Shown here: in pieces, positions 22,820 through 34,819 of the stretch
How the letters are laid out: every line of letters begins with the position of its first letter
How positions within the stretch are numbered: the first letter of the stretch is position 1
Source of the DNA: Lentinula raphanica
Taxonomy: Eukaryota; Basidiomycota; Agaricomycetes; Agaricales; Omphalotaceae
Length of the DNA stretch: 64,000 nt
Assembly (NCBI GenBank): GCA_027919835.1
Contig: JANVFP010000024.1
Span: 682,001 to 746,000, forward strand
Direction of reading: 5' to 3'
Program-made: the position numbers and the translations under genes
Notes under the pieces: generated by a model
Database searches by the model: none
What the model was told of the DNA's origin: nothing
Seen by the model: only the letters and a program-made list of their open reading frames with translations

Positions 22820-23959
22820 GATAGCTAAGGTTCCTTATTTTGCTTTGTTCATTGATGCTCTATTACTGACCACTAGACCAGAATTCAGACGCTAACCGGG
22901 CCAACGAATGAGAATGAAAATATCTTCACGCGCGCGCTACTTTCCTGATGCAATGATTCTCGTTATCTCGTTTCTTCTCGTCCTCGACGACGCCTTGAGC
23001 TTGAGGGTGAATACCAAGTTTCAGACGAACTCATATAGGAATGGACATCATTGGGATGGTGCTCATTGGACTTTTCGAATCCGTGTTCGACTTCTTGTTC
23101 TTCTTCGAACGCGTGGTTCGACCATCAACGGTTGATTGTTTCAAGTGTCAAGGTGAGTCGTTCTCGCAGAGTTTTTGTTATTATCCAAGCAAACATTTTG
23201 CACATAATCAAGTCTAGCTGTTCTCTGCACTGGCAGAACAGAGTTTACCATTGTCGCAAGCTCACAAGCTTGAGCTTGACCGGCATTGGTGAGTAGGAAT
23301 GATGGTAAGCTACGGTAGGGCGTAGGATATCTATAGGAATCGATCGGAATTTCGATAACTAAACAACCCTCCACTACGGCTTTGATCTTGAACAATGAAG
23401 AGGTCTCAGTGGAATCCAAGGTCGCTTGCCTTGAACTTGACTCGCGCTGGACATACTAAGGGAGAAAAAGGATGCTCTTCATTGATTTCGATGGGACTGT
23501 GGATTCTGTTCGTTCTCAGCTGGCATGTTTCAGTGAGTACTACTGTATCCGCTACAATGGAGAGGTGTCCGCTGGTATCCGTTATTCACATTGTGCATAG
23601 CCCTTTCACAGCGACTGATTGTAGAGAATGCTCAGCGCTGATACAACTGATGCGACCTGATAGCAAATTGAAACAGGGCAATACGAGGCTCTGCTCGAGC
23701 TGGTCAGACGAAGGCGTGGGACATTGATACAAGTTGTAAGATAAGAGGCCTTTATAGCAACCCTGCTTTCATTTTCGCTCTTGACTCCAAACCAGAACGT
23801 TCTTGCTTTCCCTCTCGAGAACACCCCAACACACACGCGCACACAAGATTTGCTGGTCAAATCTCAAAAGAGCCTGCAGGTGAGCTCAATGCTCAAGTTG
23901 AGAGTATGCCTCTTACCCATCTTGCTCGACAAGTTTGTTTCCGATTCCGCCTACTCCTT
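22820..23959 (+). promoter_or_regulatory. Shared upstream module of family copy 2
   Basis: Homologous to the flank before copy 3 (25741-26784) over most of its length, and to parts of the flanks of copies 1, 4 and 5. Shared marks include CTCGTTTCTTCTCGT near 22967, GCTTGAGGGTGAATA near 22998, GATTGTTTCAAGTGTCAAGGTGAGTCG near 23133, GAGAATGCTCAGCGCTGATAC near 23624, and a leader with ACACACGCGCACACAAG. The start codon of copy 2 follows. Confidence 0.55.
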
Positions 23960-25567
23960 ATGCATCTCTTCCGGATCGTCTTTATGTGGCGCTCGCTTGC
24001 TGTCCACGTCATCCTCCTTTCGATAATCACTGCTGCGATTGCATTACCGATTGGAACCGATACGACAGAAACAGGAAATGAACAGGAAATCGTAGCCAGA
24101 AGCGGCGAAGCAGGGTCGTCGTCTACTGTAAGCCCTACTGAACTTTTTGTACCTTTGAATAACTCTATCAAACCGCCTTTATGAATTGCTTTCTTAACAG
24201 TATGGACAAAGAGAATTCGTAAAAATCCTACCGAAGCCGACTGTGAGCCCTATTCAGCCCATGATAACTTCAAATATCTCAACACACTGCCTTCTTTTTT
24301 GCTTTTTAGCAGCCTAAATCCAAGCAAGCAATAAGACCCAGGCCAAAACCCCGGCGCCCTCAACAGGTGAGCTGCAATTAACCTGTTATATATCTTCAAG
24401 AAACTCAACAGACCGCTTCTGTGCTTTTTGGCTGTCTGGTTCTCAGCAACCAACGGGACCAAAAAAACCCAGAACTCATGATGTAAGCCGGATTGAACCT
24501 ATATCTTTGAATAACTCTGAAACAGACCACATTTTTGCACAGTCCAAAGCTCGAGGTGAGTCTTGAGTCTAGTCATCAAGCTGCGACACTCTGATCAAGC
24601 TGCCCTGTTATGGGCTGACCCAGCGATACCGATAGAGTACATCATCGGTGTGATCATTGAAGACGGCAAAAAAATGATCGAACTTGAAGAAGACGGCGAA
24701 GTGATGTACATTGAAAAGGAGGCCGAGGAAGTCGATCCAAATTCCAACTGGGTGGTGGCGTTGATACCAGTTGAAGACCTGAACAGAGAGGACAGTTGGA
24801 CCGTTACCGGCTTTCAAACCATAAGGGACTCTACGGACTCCGTTACACGATGGAAACGAAAAGTGAAACCTGGCAAGCTAAACGCCTTGAACGGAGTATC
24901 AGTTCGTATGTACGCCGGAAACCTCATTCTCGAGGTTGCAAGAGTGACGATGACAGAAAACACCAGAAGTCATCAACTGGCTAACTTTATGCGCAAAAAC
25001 GTCCAGGAGCATCACATCGACAAACTTCCCAATGTTCCTTCTATCTACCAATTCTTGCTCCTCTTCCGCGAAGTGGAATCAGATGAAGAATTGAAGCCTC
25101 TCATAAAATTTTCAGAGGGCTGGGCCATGTCGGAATCCTCGAGTTTTGGGAAGACTTTCAAGCAGATGGTGAACAAGATGGGTACTGGGGCGCGTGAGGT
25201 ACTGTCAGAGACAGATAAATGGGAACGGGAGCTGTACGAGCGGATCAAAAGTGGACAGGTCAAACTCGACGAGAGTTTGAAATGCCACAACCGCGACATT
25301 TTGGAGGATTTGTGGAACGAAGTACACAGCCCTGAACTCCCCGCCACTTCTTCCCAACCACTGACACTTCTTCCCAGGACCTGCCGTTTTGGGCTCACAG
25401 TGCCAATCAGGACATTGATGATGCCCAATACAACGACTACGAATGGGCGCTCGACGGAACCTCCGATCCTTTGGGTCATCGCTAGGACATACAATGACCC
25501 ATTGGAATCCAGGATGGGACTGAACAGCTGGACGATGAAGAAACATTGGGATGGAGGTTTCACGTAG
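23960..25567 (+). CDS. Tandem secreted family, copy 2 (frameshifted tail)
   Basis: Exons 23960-24127, 24201-24242, 24313-24366, 24447-24482, 24543-24555 (13 nt) and 24624-25567. The signal peptide is MHLFRIVFMWRSLAVHVILL and onward. Three cassette exons (14, 18 and 12 codons) encode a basic linker (PRPKPRRPQQ, GPKKPRTHD). Core landmarks are FQTIRDS, WKRKV, LPNVPSIYQF, SSFGKTF, KMGTGA and ILEDLWNEV. After LWNEVHSPEL the frame departs from the relatives by one base near 25370-25380. The ancestral stop (GGTCATCGCTAG, TAG at 25483-25485) lies in another frame, and translation continues to 25567 with an unrelated tail. The acceptor before exon 4 has moved from the ancestral GGCAG (here GGCTG) to CTCAG 13 bp further. 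The core is otherwise intact. Confidence 0.65.
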
Positions 25568-25740
25568 TTGCAGTGGTTCATCTCACTCTGTATACTTTTC
25601 ATCTTCCCTTCTAAACGCCAATCCACTTCTCCTTCTCCCTTCTCCTCGTAATATCAAGTCATGATACAGCAAGTGGCAAGTTTTAGACTCAGTTTTTTAG
25701 TAGCTCGGGAACAGCGAGCTTTCTGACGATGCGCAGGTGT

Positions 25741-26784
25741 GATCGTTGTCTCGTTTCTTCTCGTTCTCGATGATGACGCCTTCAGCTTGAGGGTGAATAT
25801 TAAGTTCAAGATGAAACTCATTTAGGGATGGACGTGATTGAGATGGCGCTCATTGGACTTTTCGAATCCGTTTGACTTCTCCTTCTGCTTCTACTATGTG
25901 GTTCGACCATCAACGGTTGATCGTTTCAAGTGTCAAGGTGAGTCGTTTTCACAGTGCTTGGTTGTTATCCAAGCAAACGTTTTTCTCATAATCAAGTCTA
26001 GCTGTTCTCTGTACTGGCAGGACCTGGACAGGGTCTGCCATTGTCGCAAGTTCACAAGGTAAGCTACGGTAAGGCGTAGGATATCTATAGGAATCAATCG
26101 GGATTTCGATAACTGAACAACCCTCCACTACGGCTTTGATCTTGAACAATGAAGATGGCAACTTGCTTGAAATGAACAGCTCAACATTCAAAGCTGGAGG
26201 TCTTAGAATCCAAGCCTCAAGGTCGCTTGCCTTGAACTTGACTCGCGGTGGACATACAAAGGGAGAAAAAAAGGATACTCTTCATTGATTTGGATGGGGC
26301 TGTGGATTCTGTTCGTTCTCACTGCTCAGCTGGCTAGAAGGCCAGTATGTTTCAGTGAGTATCCACTGCGACGGAGGGGTGTGGGTGTCCGTTGGTATCC
26401 ATTATTCACACTATACACAGCCTTTGCCTTTTCACAGCGACTGATTGTCTCTGATTGTGGAGAATGCTCAGCGCTGATACGAGTGATGCGATCGATGCGA
26501 CCTGATAGCAAATTGAAACAGGGCGATACGAGGCTCTGCTCGAGCTGGTCAGACGAAGGCGTGGGACTTTGATGCGAGTTGTAAGATCTTTCCTCATCTT
26601 CGTTTTTGACTCCCAACCAAAACGATCTTGCTTTCCCTCTCGAGAACACCCCAACACACACACGCACACAAGATTTGCTGGTCAAATCTCACAAAAGCCT
26701 GGAGGTGAGCTCAATGCTCAGGTTGAGAGTACGCCTCCTGCTCATCTTGCTCGACAAGCTTGTTTCCCATTTCGCCTACTATAT
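25741..26784 (+). promoter_or_regulatory. Shared upstream module of family copy 3
   Basis: A close relative of 22960-23959. It includes the TCGATCGTTTCAAGTGTCAAGGTGAGTCG-type string near 25918, CCCTCCACTACGGCTTTGATC near 26121, GCTCAGCGCTGATACGAG near 26465, and the ACACACACGCACACAAGATTTGCTGG leader near 26654. With the gene and its 3' flank it makes a repeat unit of about 2.76 kb directly following the similar unit of copy 2. Confidence 0.55.
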
Positions 26785-28241
26785 ATGCATCTCTTCCGGA
26801 TCGTCTTTATGTGGCATTCGCTTGCTGTCCACGTCATCCTCCTTTCGATGATCACTGCTGCGATTGCATTACCAATTGGAACCGATACGACAAAACCAAC
26901 AAAAGAACAGGAAATCGCAGTTAGAGACGACGAAGCAGGGTTGTCTAGTCATCAGAATGCTGTTGCAGATACTGTAAGCCCTTCTTAACCTCTTGTATCT
27001 TTGAATAACTCAACGGACCGCATCTTTGCTTTTTTGGCAGTCTCAGCAACCGCCGCCACGCAAAAAACGGAAAACAGCAGCTGTAAGCTCTACTAATCAA
27101 CCTCTTATATCGTTGAATTACTCAAGGAAAAGAATTGTTTTTTTGGCAGTCTGATCCTCAGCAACCGACAGAACGAACCTCAGAAACATCCAAAACTCTA
27201 GATGTAAGATGTATCATGTATTGTACCTATATCCTTGAATAACTCTGAATTCTGAAACAGAAAATCCTTTCGGAGGCTCAAGAAAAGAGTGAGTGTTCAA
27301 GTCTAGCCATTGACCTCCGACGCTCTGATTGAGCTGCCCTGTAATGGGCTCATGCAGCGATACCGAGAGAGTACATCATTGCTGTAGTTATTAAACACGG
27401 CAACGTGTTGATTGATAGAAACGACCCGCAGAAGTGGGTTGAGAAGAAAGAAGTCGATCCAGACGCTAACTGGGTGATCGCGGTGATACCAGTCGGCACG
27501 AGCGTCAATCCGAGGGTTCAGGGCTATCAAACCATAAGGGATATGGTGTTGGAGTCCAAGTTCAAATGGAAACGGTGTCAAACAGTGAACAAGGAGAGAC
27601 CAGGTGTTTACGGAACACGGTTGACGTTGATCAACAGCGATCTCGTTCTCGAGATCGGAAGAGTGACAATGTCACAAAACACAAGAGCCGTTTTGGCCAA
27701 GCAGATGGGTGTAGTGCTTGACCAGTATCTCATCGACAAACTTCCCAATGTCCCTTCCATCTATCAATTCTTACTTCTCTTCCACCAAGTCGCATCGGAG
27801 TTCTTATTGGCGGACAAGCATCGTGTCAAAATTTCGGGCAGCTGGGATTTGTCGGAATCTTCGAAATTCGGGGTGATTTTCAAGAAGATGGTGGGCGAGA
27901 AGGGTACTGGGGCGAACGAGATACTGTCAGAGGAGAGAGATAAATGGGAGTGCGAGCTGTACAAGCGAATCTCGAGTGGAGCCATCAAACTCGATGATAG
28001 TCTTCGGATACACAAGGACAAGGACATCTTGGAGGCCTTATGGAACGAAGTACACGGCATTGGACTCCCCGCTTCACCCCAAAATCCACCACTGGACCCG
28101 GCTATGTCGTCCCAACACCAGCCACTGCACCCCGCTACATCATCCCAACACCAACCACTGCACCCCGCTACAGCATCCCAGCACCAACCACTACCGCGCA
28201 AGGCACTCGAGGAGTCTTCCAATCCTGCAGGTCATCGCTAG
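26785..28241 (+). CDS. Tandem secreted family, copy 3
   Basis: Predicted 398 residues from exons 26785-26973, 27041-27082, 27150-27203, 27261-27288 (28 nt) and 27358-28241. The signal peptide is nearly identical to copy 2. Two cassette exons (14 and 18 codons) give the linker; the first encodes PPPRKKRKTAA, a strong monopartite NLS-like cluster. The phase-shifting exon is 28 nt instead of 13, still 1 modulo 3. Core landmarks are YQTIRD, FKWKR, LPNVPSIYQF, SSKFGVIF, EKGTGA and ILEALWNEV. The tail carries three imperfect decapeptide repeats (SQHQPLHPAT, 30-bp units at about 28107-28190) and ends at the stop shared with copy 5 (GGTCATCGCTAG). With copy 5 this is the best candidate for an intact member. 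Confidence 0.72.
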
Positions 28242-31200
28242 GAGATACAACGACCCATTGGAATCCAGGATGGGATTGAACAGCTGGACGATGTACAAAC
28301 GTTGGGATGGAGGTTTCACGTAGTCGTTTATCGCACTCCATATACTTTCCATCTTTCCTTCCAAACACCAATCTACTTCTCCCTTCTCCTCGTATTATCA
28401 AGTCATGATACAGACGCGTCAGAGCAAGTGGCAAATATTTGATCAAGTTTTTGAGTAACTCGGGAGCAGTGAGCTTTATGACCGTGGTCAGGTGTGATCA
28501 CGGTGAAAGGCTCGTTCGAGCTCTTGAGTCAAGTGCGAGGTTCACTATCTGTACACACCATCGTGAACACGAAAGCCCAGATTTTCTTGTCGTTATACCC
28601 GCACCATAACGTGGCTCCTTCAGTCTCTTCGCATTTCCAGGACATGCATTTACATCTATTTGCCAGCCTTTACTTTATCGCACTTTCGACCTCTTCAGAA
28701 ATTTCTCAGAGTCGTTATATTGAGGTTGGCATATTCATGTTCACGCACGCGTTACCCATTCCAGCTTTCGTCAACTGAGCACTGTTCACTCTACTATCAC
28801 TCCAAGTTTGTGTCAACATCGCTCTGATTGGCTTCACGAGGAACCTAGGCCTACGATCTGAGTAGGTTGTGTGAATAGCACGAATCTCATCCGATTCCTC
28901 CAGAAATTCAAGAGATCAAGAGATCAAACGTCGGTAGGGACAAATTTCCAGGCCTCATGCACAACCGGCGAGTCCGCAATCTATTCCCTCCATCCTCCTC
29001 CTCGATGAGTCTTCAGCCAGATTCGGATCCTGACTCTCTCCGACTTCCCGAAACCAGTTCCCACCGTAACTCAAGATGAGAATCGGAGGAAGAGGAGATT
29101 ATGCATTAGATAAAGGCGGGAGAAAGCCAGGTGTGTTCAGCGTATTGGGTATTGGGGGAGCGGACATGACTGGACATTCGTTCTTCGTTCGTGTGATATA
29201 ATGCATGAAGGTACGGTGTGCAAGTGATATCCGGGAGAAGACTATAATCATCACGATAGGATAAGGAAGGAGGTCTTTATAAGATCCTAGATCGTGGTGA
29301 AACACTGAGGGTTCTTATAGGTGATAATCGATGAGGCATTGGGTTCGTTTGTTATGCGGTCCTCCGGTGGTGCAATCGGCGTGATGAGTATCTCGGTGCA
29401 CACCCGGTCATTGGGTGAACAGGTCGAGCGTGAGGAGAGAAAGTGTCAATACGATTCACGATCCACATCCCATGCCCCACATGTGGGTTCGTTCTCCCTT
29501 CGTTGCCTTCTCTTTCTCCTTGTTCACCGGCGTCAACAATTTGCGAGGATGGAACTCTGCAAACGTTATAAGGAGAAGAAGGACCGTGAAGTCTATAACC
29601 GATTTCAACTGTCAGACGTGGAGCTCGGAAGACTGATTTCGTGAAGGTTCAAGGAGTAGTCAGAAGCGGGTTGAGGACCTTGCCGCACGTCGAAGAGGAC
29701 TCTGAAGGAGGAGAGTAACGTTTGTGAGCTCGACTAGCATCCCAGTCTACAAGAAGGGGAAGCACTGACAAGAGACAGAGAGCGAATGAGAGAGAAAAAC
29801 ACGCTGTCAGATGCTAGGGTGATGGCGGCTCATTCCATTCCTATGGTCCTGCCACGGTTCCATCTCGTCAACGAATTCGCATTGTTTGTCTTTGCATATC
29901 CTTCACCAGTGTGTTGCTCTAGGTGTCTAGGTCCAAGACGGAGGATGAAATGATCTGAGAATGCCTGGTGTGAAGAGTCTCTTCATGGAGCCATCCTAGT
30001 CATCGGACTAGCGGTGGGTGAAAAAGGAATGAGAAAACAGAGTAGAGAGTAGAGCAAAGAGGAGAAATGAACGCGAAAGCAGTTCCCTTCTTCCCACAAA
30101 CACGTGGGCGTGATTTTGGACCGTTGATTCCGAACCTGTCTACTCTCTCAACCGTTTTCCTATACCTTTCTACGCGTACTACCCATCTCGTTCAACGACT
30201 TGATTCGTTCGACCTTCTTTTGGGACTCAAAACGCCTGCCGCCCAGTGAACGTGTTTTTCTATCCTCCGGAATCACCAATCACCTCTGTCGAACATCCTT
30301 TCCGCCCAGGCTCTTACCAATCCAAGAGGTTTAGCTCCTTCTACCCCATTCTCCAGTCGATCGTGGTCCGACGATCAATCGATCATGCATGTGTCGTATC
30401 TTCTCCTCCAACATCCCAAGCTCAGTCGTAATGTCTGTTCTCCCAGAGCTTCAAGGGACTGTGTTAGCAAGTCACGGTGCACGAACGGTGATTAGACCGA
30501 CTTTCAAGTTTCCTGGGACTCGCTCGGGGGAAGAATCGGATACATCATCAAAACGTTTTGACATGGTTACTTGTCGCGAACTCGCGCCTTTTGAGAACGA
30601 ACTCAGGACGAGGCCGTCTTAAAGTAGAACGAGACTTTTTTCTGACTTCGCTTCAAGTTGAACCCTCAACAAACACCCGCTAGATGGATCCGATTCAGGG
30701 GCTGGGTTGGGATAGGTTCAGTCCAGATATACCGACCGCGCTTCCACACATAGGATTTCCTCGTCTAACGACTGGGTGTCGTGTCCACAAGAATGGAGCT
30801 GTGACCACCTCATGGACGCCTAAGGCCTAACCTTTTCTCCAACTTGTCTCAACCGTACCTTGTGCTCGATTTTCCTATACCTACATCACGACTGACTCCA
30901 GTCCAACGAGCTCAACACGCCTGATCAGGTGTTGTGTCCACAACGACACTCGTCTCAGCTTGTTTCGAAGTCTCTGACTCTCTTTCGAACTAGGGAACCG
31001 ATACCAATTGCAGCCCAATTTCCTACTCTCGACACATTGGCATCAAATCTCGAATCTTCGATCAGACCAACTCGCCAACCGTGAATTGTGGAATCATGTT
31101 CTCATTCCCAATAGTCCCTATGAGAACATTGAGCAACCGCTAGGCTTTGTGGCTCAATAATTTTCCACCTTTGGGCAACGGCCACTGGGTGTTTGCAAAC

Positions 31201-31489
31201 TTCACGTCAGGAACTCCAGCTCTTATCACTCTCGCCTACCCCACTGTAGGTTCGGCGGTGATCATGATTTCAAGAATTCGATTTTTCGAAAAGCTCTGTG
31301 TGTGTTCGTGTTTGTCGTACGGTGGGATTTGGGGTTTGGCGAAGGTCGCTGGGTGGTCGTGCGGTTGCCGGTGTGATGACAATCAAGGAGAGGCGGAGAG
31401 GTGAGTTGCTACTAGTACTACACTGACATGAACGCGTTCAGAACATTTTTTTAAATTGATGTAGCGTTTGTCCTATGGTTTTGTGGTTC
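28242..31489. other. 3' flank of copy 3 and 3-kb spacer
   Basis: The first 270 bp are the shared 3' flank (ending near CAGGTGTGATCACGG at 28490). From 28510 to about 31250 no gene can be supported; open frames are short and unrelated to one another. From about 31250 (CTCTGTGTGTGTTCGTG, GGAGAGGCGGAGAGGTGAG near 31385) the sequence becomes homologous to 34830-34960, the distal upstream flank of copy 5. Confidence 0.5.
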
Positions 31490-32460
31490 CTAGCTATATC
31501 TACCAGTGGTACGAACGGTGAGGTTCCTTCCTTTGCCTTTTGCTCTGTTTATTGACGATCAATGTACTAGGTCCTTGTACACTGGATGCCCAATTGAGCC
31601 GACTACGACGAACGAGAACGAGTTTGCGCCAAGCTTCCCTACTAAAATTCTCAATGTCGTTGTGTTGTTGTTCTCCCTTCGATAACATCCTGAGTTTGAG
31701 GAAATCGGTTAATACCGAGTTCGTGATACGGATGTGGGATCATTGTCCTTTCTCCGACCCCTCGCCTATTGCCTCTTCTACGTTCTTTTTTTTCCTATAA
31801 TGCAGCTCAAGAATCGAGGGAGGGTTGGTTCGTGAGAAGTTCAAGTTTTTAGGGTGAGTGGTTTCCGCACTCTGTTCATTATCAGCCAAGCGAATTTTCC
31901 GTTCAGAAAATCATCCAGTAGGCTAGTCCCGGCCTCATCGCTCATCACTTGGTGCATTGGTTGCAGCCCAAGTAGGAACAAATCCGCATGGCTAACATAT
32001 CGAAACTCGAAAGCTTTGTGTGTGGCCTTCTTTGCCTCGGATGTTTACTAGAAGGCGTGTACATTTCAGTGAGAATCAGCTACGGCGGAGGGAGGGAGAC
32101 ATTATTCAAAGTCAGCTCAAAGTCCTTTCACAGCAGTTAATTGAAAAGAATGCTCAGCGCTGATATGACTTATGCGAACCTGATACGAGGCGAACGAACG
32201 CATGGAAACTTGTAAGTATACAAAATATGAGCCGTTTGAGTAAGCCTACTTACATATTCATCTTCGTTTTTTAAGTCACAACTAGAGCATTCGACGCCAG
32301 CCTTGCTTTCCTCCCTCGAGCATAATCCAGCACACACAGATACACACGAGATTTGCTCTCGAATCTTGAGAAAAAAAGCTGCAGTACTAGGTGAGATTCT
32401 TGCTCAGGTTGAGCATACGTCTCTTACTCACTTGACAAGCTGTTTGCAGTTTCGCCTACA
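31490..32460 (+). promoter_or_regulatory. Shared upstream module of family copy 4
   Basis: Homologous to 35040-36274 before copy 5: GGTACGAACGGTGAGGTTCC near 31507, GAGCCGACTACGACGAACGAGAACG near 31596, TGCTCAGCGCTGATATG near 32151, and the leader ACACACAGATACACACGAGATTTGCTC near 32331. The proximal TTTGAGTAAG...TCATCTTCGTTTTT segment (32235-32272) is the diverged form of the promoter-proximal element. Confidence 0.5.
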
Positions 32461-33698
32461 ATGTATCTCTTCCGAATATCTACGTGGCACTCGCTTGTTG
32501 TTCACGTCCTTCTCCTTTTGATCATCGCTGCTGCGATTGCATTACCCATCGAACGCGATACAGCAGAACCACGAGAAGATCAGAGAATAGCAGCCCGAGC
32601 TGAGCGCACAGGGTCGTCTAATCGCAATACTGCTGTACCTACTGTGAGCCCTACTCGATGTCTTGTATACTTGAATAACTCAGCGGGACCTTTTCTATGC
32701 TTTTTGAACAGTCCGAACACAGAAATTTTGTCCAAATCATGCCGAATCCGTCTGTAAGCCCTATTCAACCGCTGATCTCTTCAATCAACTCAACAGACTG
32801 CTTCTTTGCTTTTTTCGCAGTCTGAGTCTCAGCCAACAACGAAACGCAGACAGGTAAGCCATATTAAACCTCTCATACCTTCAAACAACTCATTGCAGTC
32901 TGATTGTTAGCGAGCAACGGGACCTAGGGAAAAAACCAAAACTCGAGATGTAAGTCATATTCGACCTCTTATATCTTTGATCAGCCAACAGACCGTCTTT
33001 TTCTACAGCGCGAAGCCAAAAGTGAGTTTCCAAGTCTAGTTATCAACCTGCACTCTGATCAAGCTGCCCTGTAATGGGCTAACGCAGCGACACCGAAAGA
33101 TTACGTGCTTTCCGTGCGCGTCGGAGGACACGCAGAGCGTTACAAAGAACGGAGAGAGGACGTCTGGGTGTTGGCGTTCATACCAGATGAAACCCTAAAG
33201 GAGAAGCGCACAATCCAGGTTTTGGGCTATCGAACCATAAGGGACACGGCGCCCCAGTCTGACTTCAGATGGACACGACAAGTGCACACCCAACACAAAA
33301 AGTCTGTCTACGGAGCACTGGTCACTGTATCCCCCCAGCACCCTCATTACGATATTGCAACACTGAAAATGTCAGAAGAAACCAAGGCTAACTTGACCAT
33401 AGCCATGCGCGAAGACGTTGACGAGTACCGTATTGACAAAATCCCCAGTGCCCTTTCCATCTACCAATTCGCAGTGCGAGTGCGTCATCAGCTGGCCAAA
33501 CCCAAATATCGAGACATCGTTGATGTTCAGAGCTTTGATATCTCAACAACCTCGGAGTTCGGACAGGCTTTCAATGAGATGGTGAAGGAGAAGGGAACCG
33601 GGGCGGGCGAACAAGGAGCGGAGAGAACGCCTGGCGCTTGGCGAGTCGCTGCCGTCTACTTTATCCCAGAACCTGGAGCCGCTCCCCCCATGGGTTGA
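32461..33698 (+). CDS. Tandem secreted family, copy 4 (truncated core)
   Basis: Exons 32461-32643, 32712-32753, 32821-32853, 32911-32949, 33009-33021 (13 nt) and 33088-33698, about 306 residues. The signal peptide has a VVHVLLLLIIAAAIALP core. There are three cassette exons (14, 11 and 13 codons); the linker is less basic than elsewhere (TKRRQ, REKTKTRD). The third cassette must use a TTAG acceptor 12 bp downstream of the ancestral CAG, because the ancestral exon start now runs into TAG. Core landmarks are YRTIRDT, FRWTRQV, PSALSIYQF, SEFGQAF and EKGTGAGE. The segment corresponding to KWEWELYKRI...LWDEV (about 150 bp) is deleted and the frame is changed, so translation stops at 33698. The ancestral tail remains readable in another frame up to a TAG at 33777-33779. 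Probably a degenerating copy. Confidence 0.6.
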
Positions 33699-33779
33699 AG
33701 ACCAGGACGTCGACGAGTGGGATCTTGAGGCTTGGAGCAAGGCGCTCGCCGAACCCTCCCAGTCTCCGGGTCAGAAGTA

Positions 33780-34819
33780 GGACATACGACCCATTGGAAT
33801 CCAGGATGGGAAGGACTAGCTGGACGATGAAATAGCGTTGGGATGGGTCATGAATTCCACGTAGTCATGAAGTTCATTTCACTCGCTGTACTTTCCGTCT
33901 TCCCTCCCAAACGCCAAACCACTTGTCCTTCTCCCTTCTCTTTGTAATACTAATATCTGATTCGGATGCATCAGAATGATCAGCGAGTGTTTGACTTGGT
34001 TCAAGTACATAGACATGGAGCAGTGAGCTTTCTGACGACAATGTCACTGCAGGTGTGATCACAGCGAAAAGTCTGTCGCTTTGATGCGAGGAAGTTGAAC
34101 GATCTGTGAAAACCATCATGGTCCATATAACAGCCAGCCAAGTGCCTTCACAACATCACAGAAGATTTCAAGGGAGGAAGGCTGAGAGTGGGCGGAACAC
34201 GAATTTACTATCTTGAATGTAGTACCATCATGATGTGAGCGTGGTCCCATCGTCGGCGTCTAATCTGTGATAACGTTATTCCTGTTCTCTTCCAAGTTCA
34301 AAACTCCTACTTCAACTCAACGTACGACCTCGTGTCACCCTTTCAAGTTCCAAAGACCAATCGTCAATGCAGATACTCTTCACACCGTCCTCAACTCTCT
34401 CTCCACAATGATACACAATACCAGAGCTCTCGATGCCCAGCCTGGAGATTTACTTCAACTCATTACGATCCGGTTGGAATGGATTGCGAGTCTAGAGTGA
34501 CTCAAGAGTATGTGTATACGTGGATGGAGTATTGCGTTCATATGGAAATTCAGAGCTTCAGAGCTTCCGGTGAGTACTTGAGTTGCTGCCTCATTCTGAC
34601 GTGAAACGCCCTTCCAAGTACTTATCATCGTCATTTAGCTCTAGGTCTTTCTGATTCATGGACGAACCGGTAGTTTTCATTGGATATCATACGCTTGAGG
34701 CCTCGAGGTCTATCGTCCTACGACATGAATGGTACGTACCATTCTCCCTCCCATCCTCTTTTTCTCAACAACTTATCATCGACATCCTGATTCCTCATAC
34801 ATCTCACGAGGGAGAGGGA
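33780..34819. other. 3' flank of copy 4 and spacer
   Basis: To about 34070 this is the shared 3' flank (CATTGGAATCCAGGATGGGA, then GCAGGTGTGATCACAGC). From 34070 to 34820 there are only small unsupported open frames. No gene is called. Confidence 0.5.

Noticed and set aside
23906..24184. Upstream in-frame ATGs extending the family's leader exon
   Set aside because: Extension upstream of the MHLF/MYLF/MPLF start is open only in some copies and lies in the shared leader; the common start gives a proper signal peptide in all seven.
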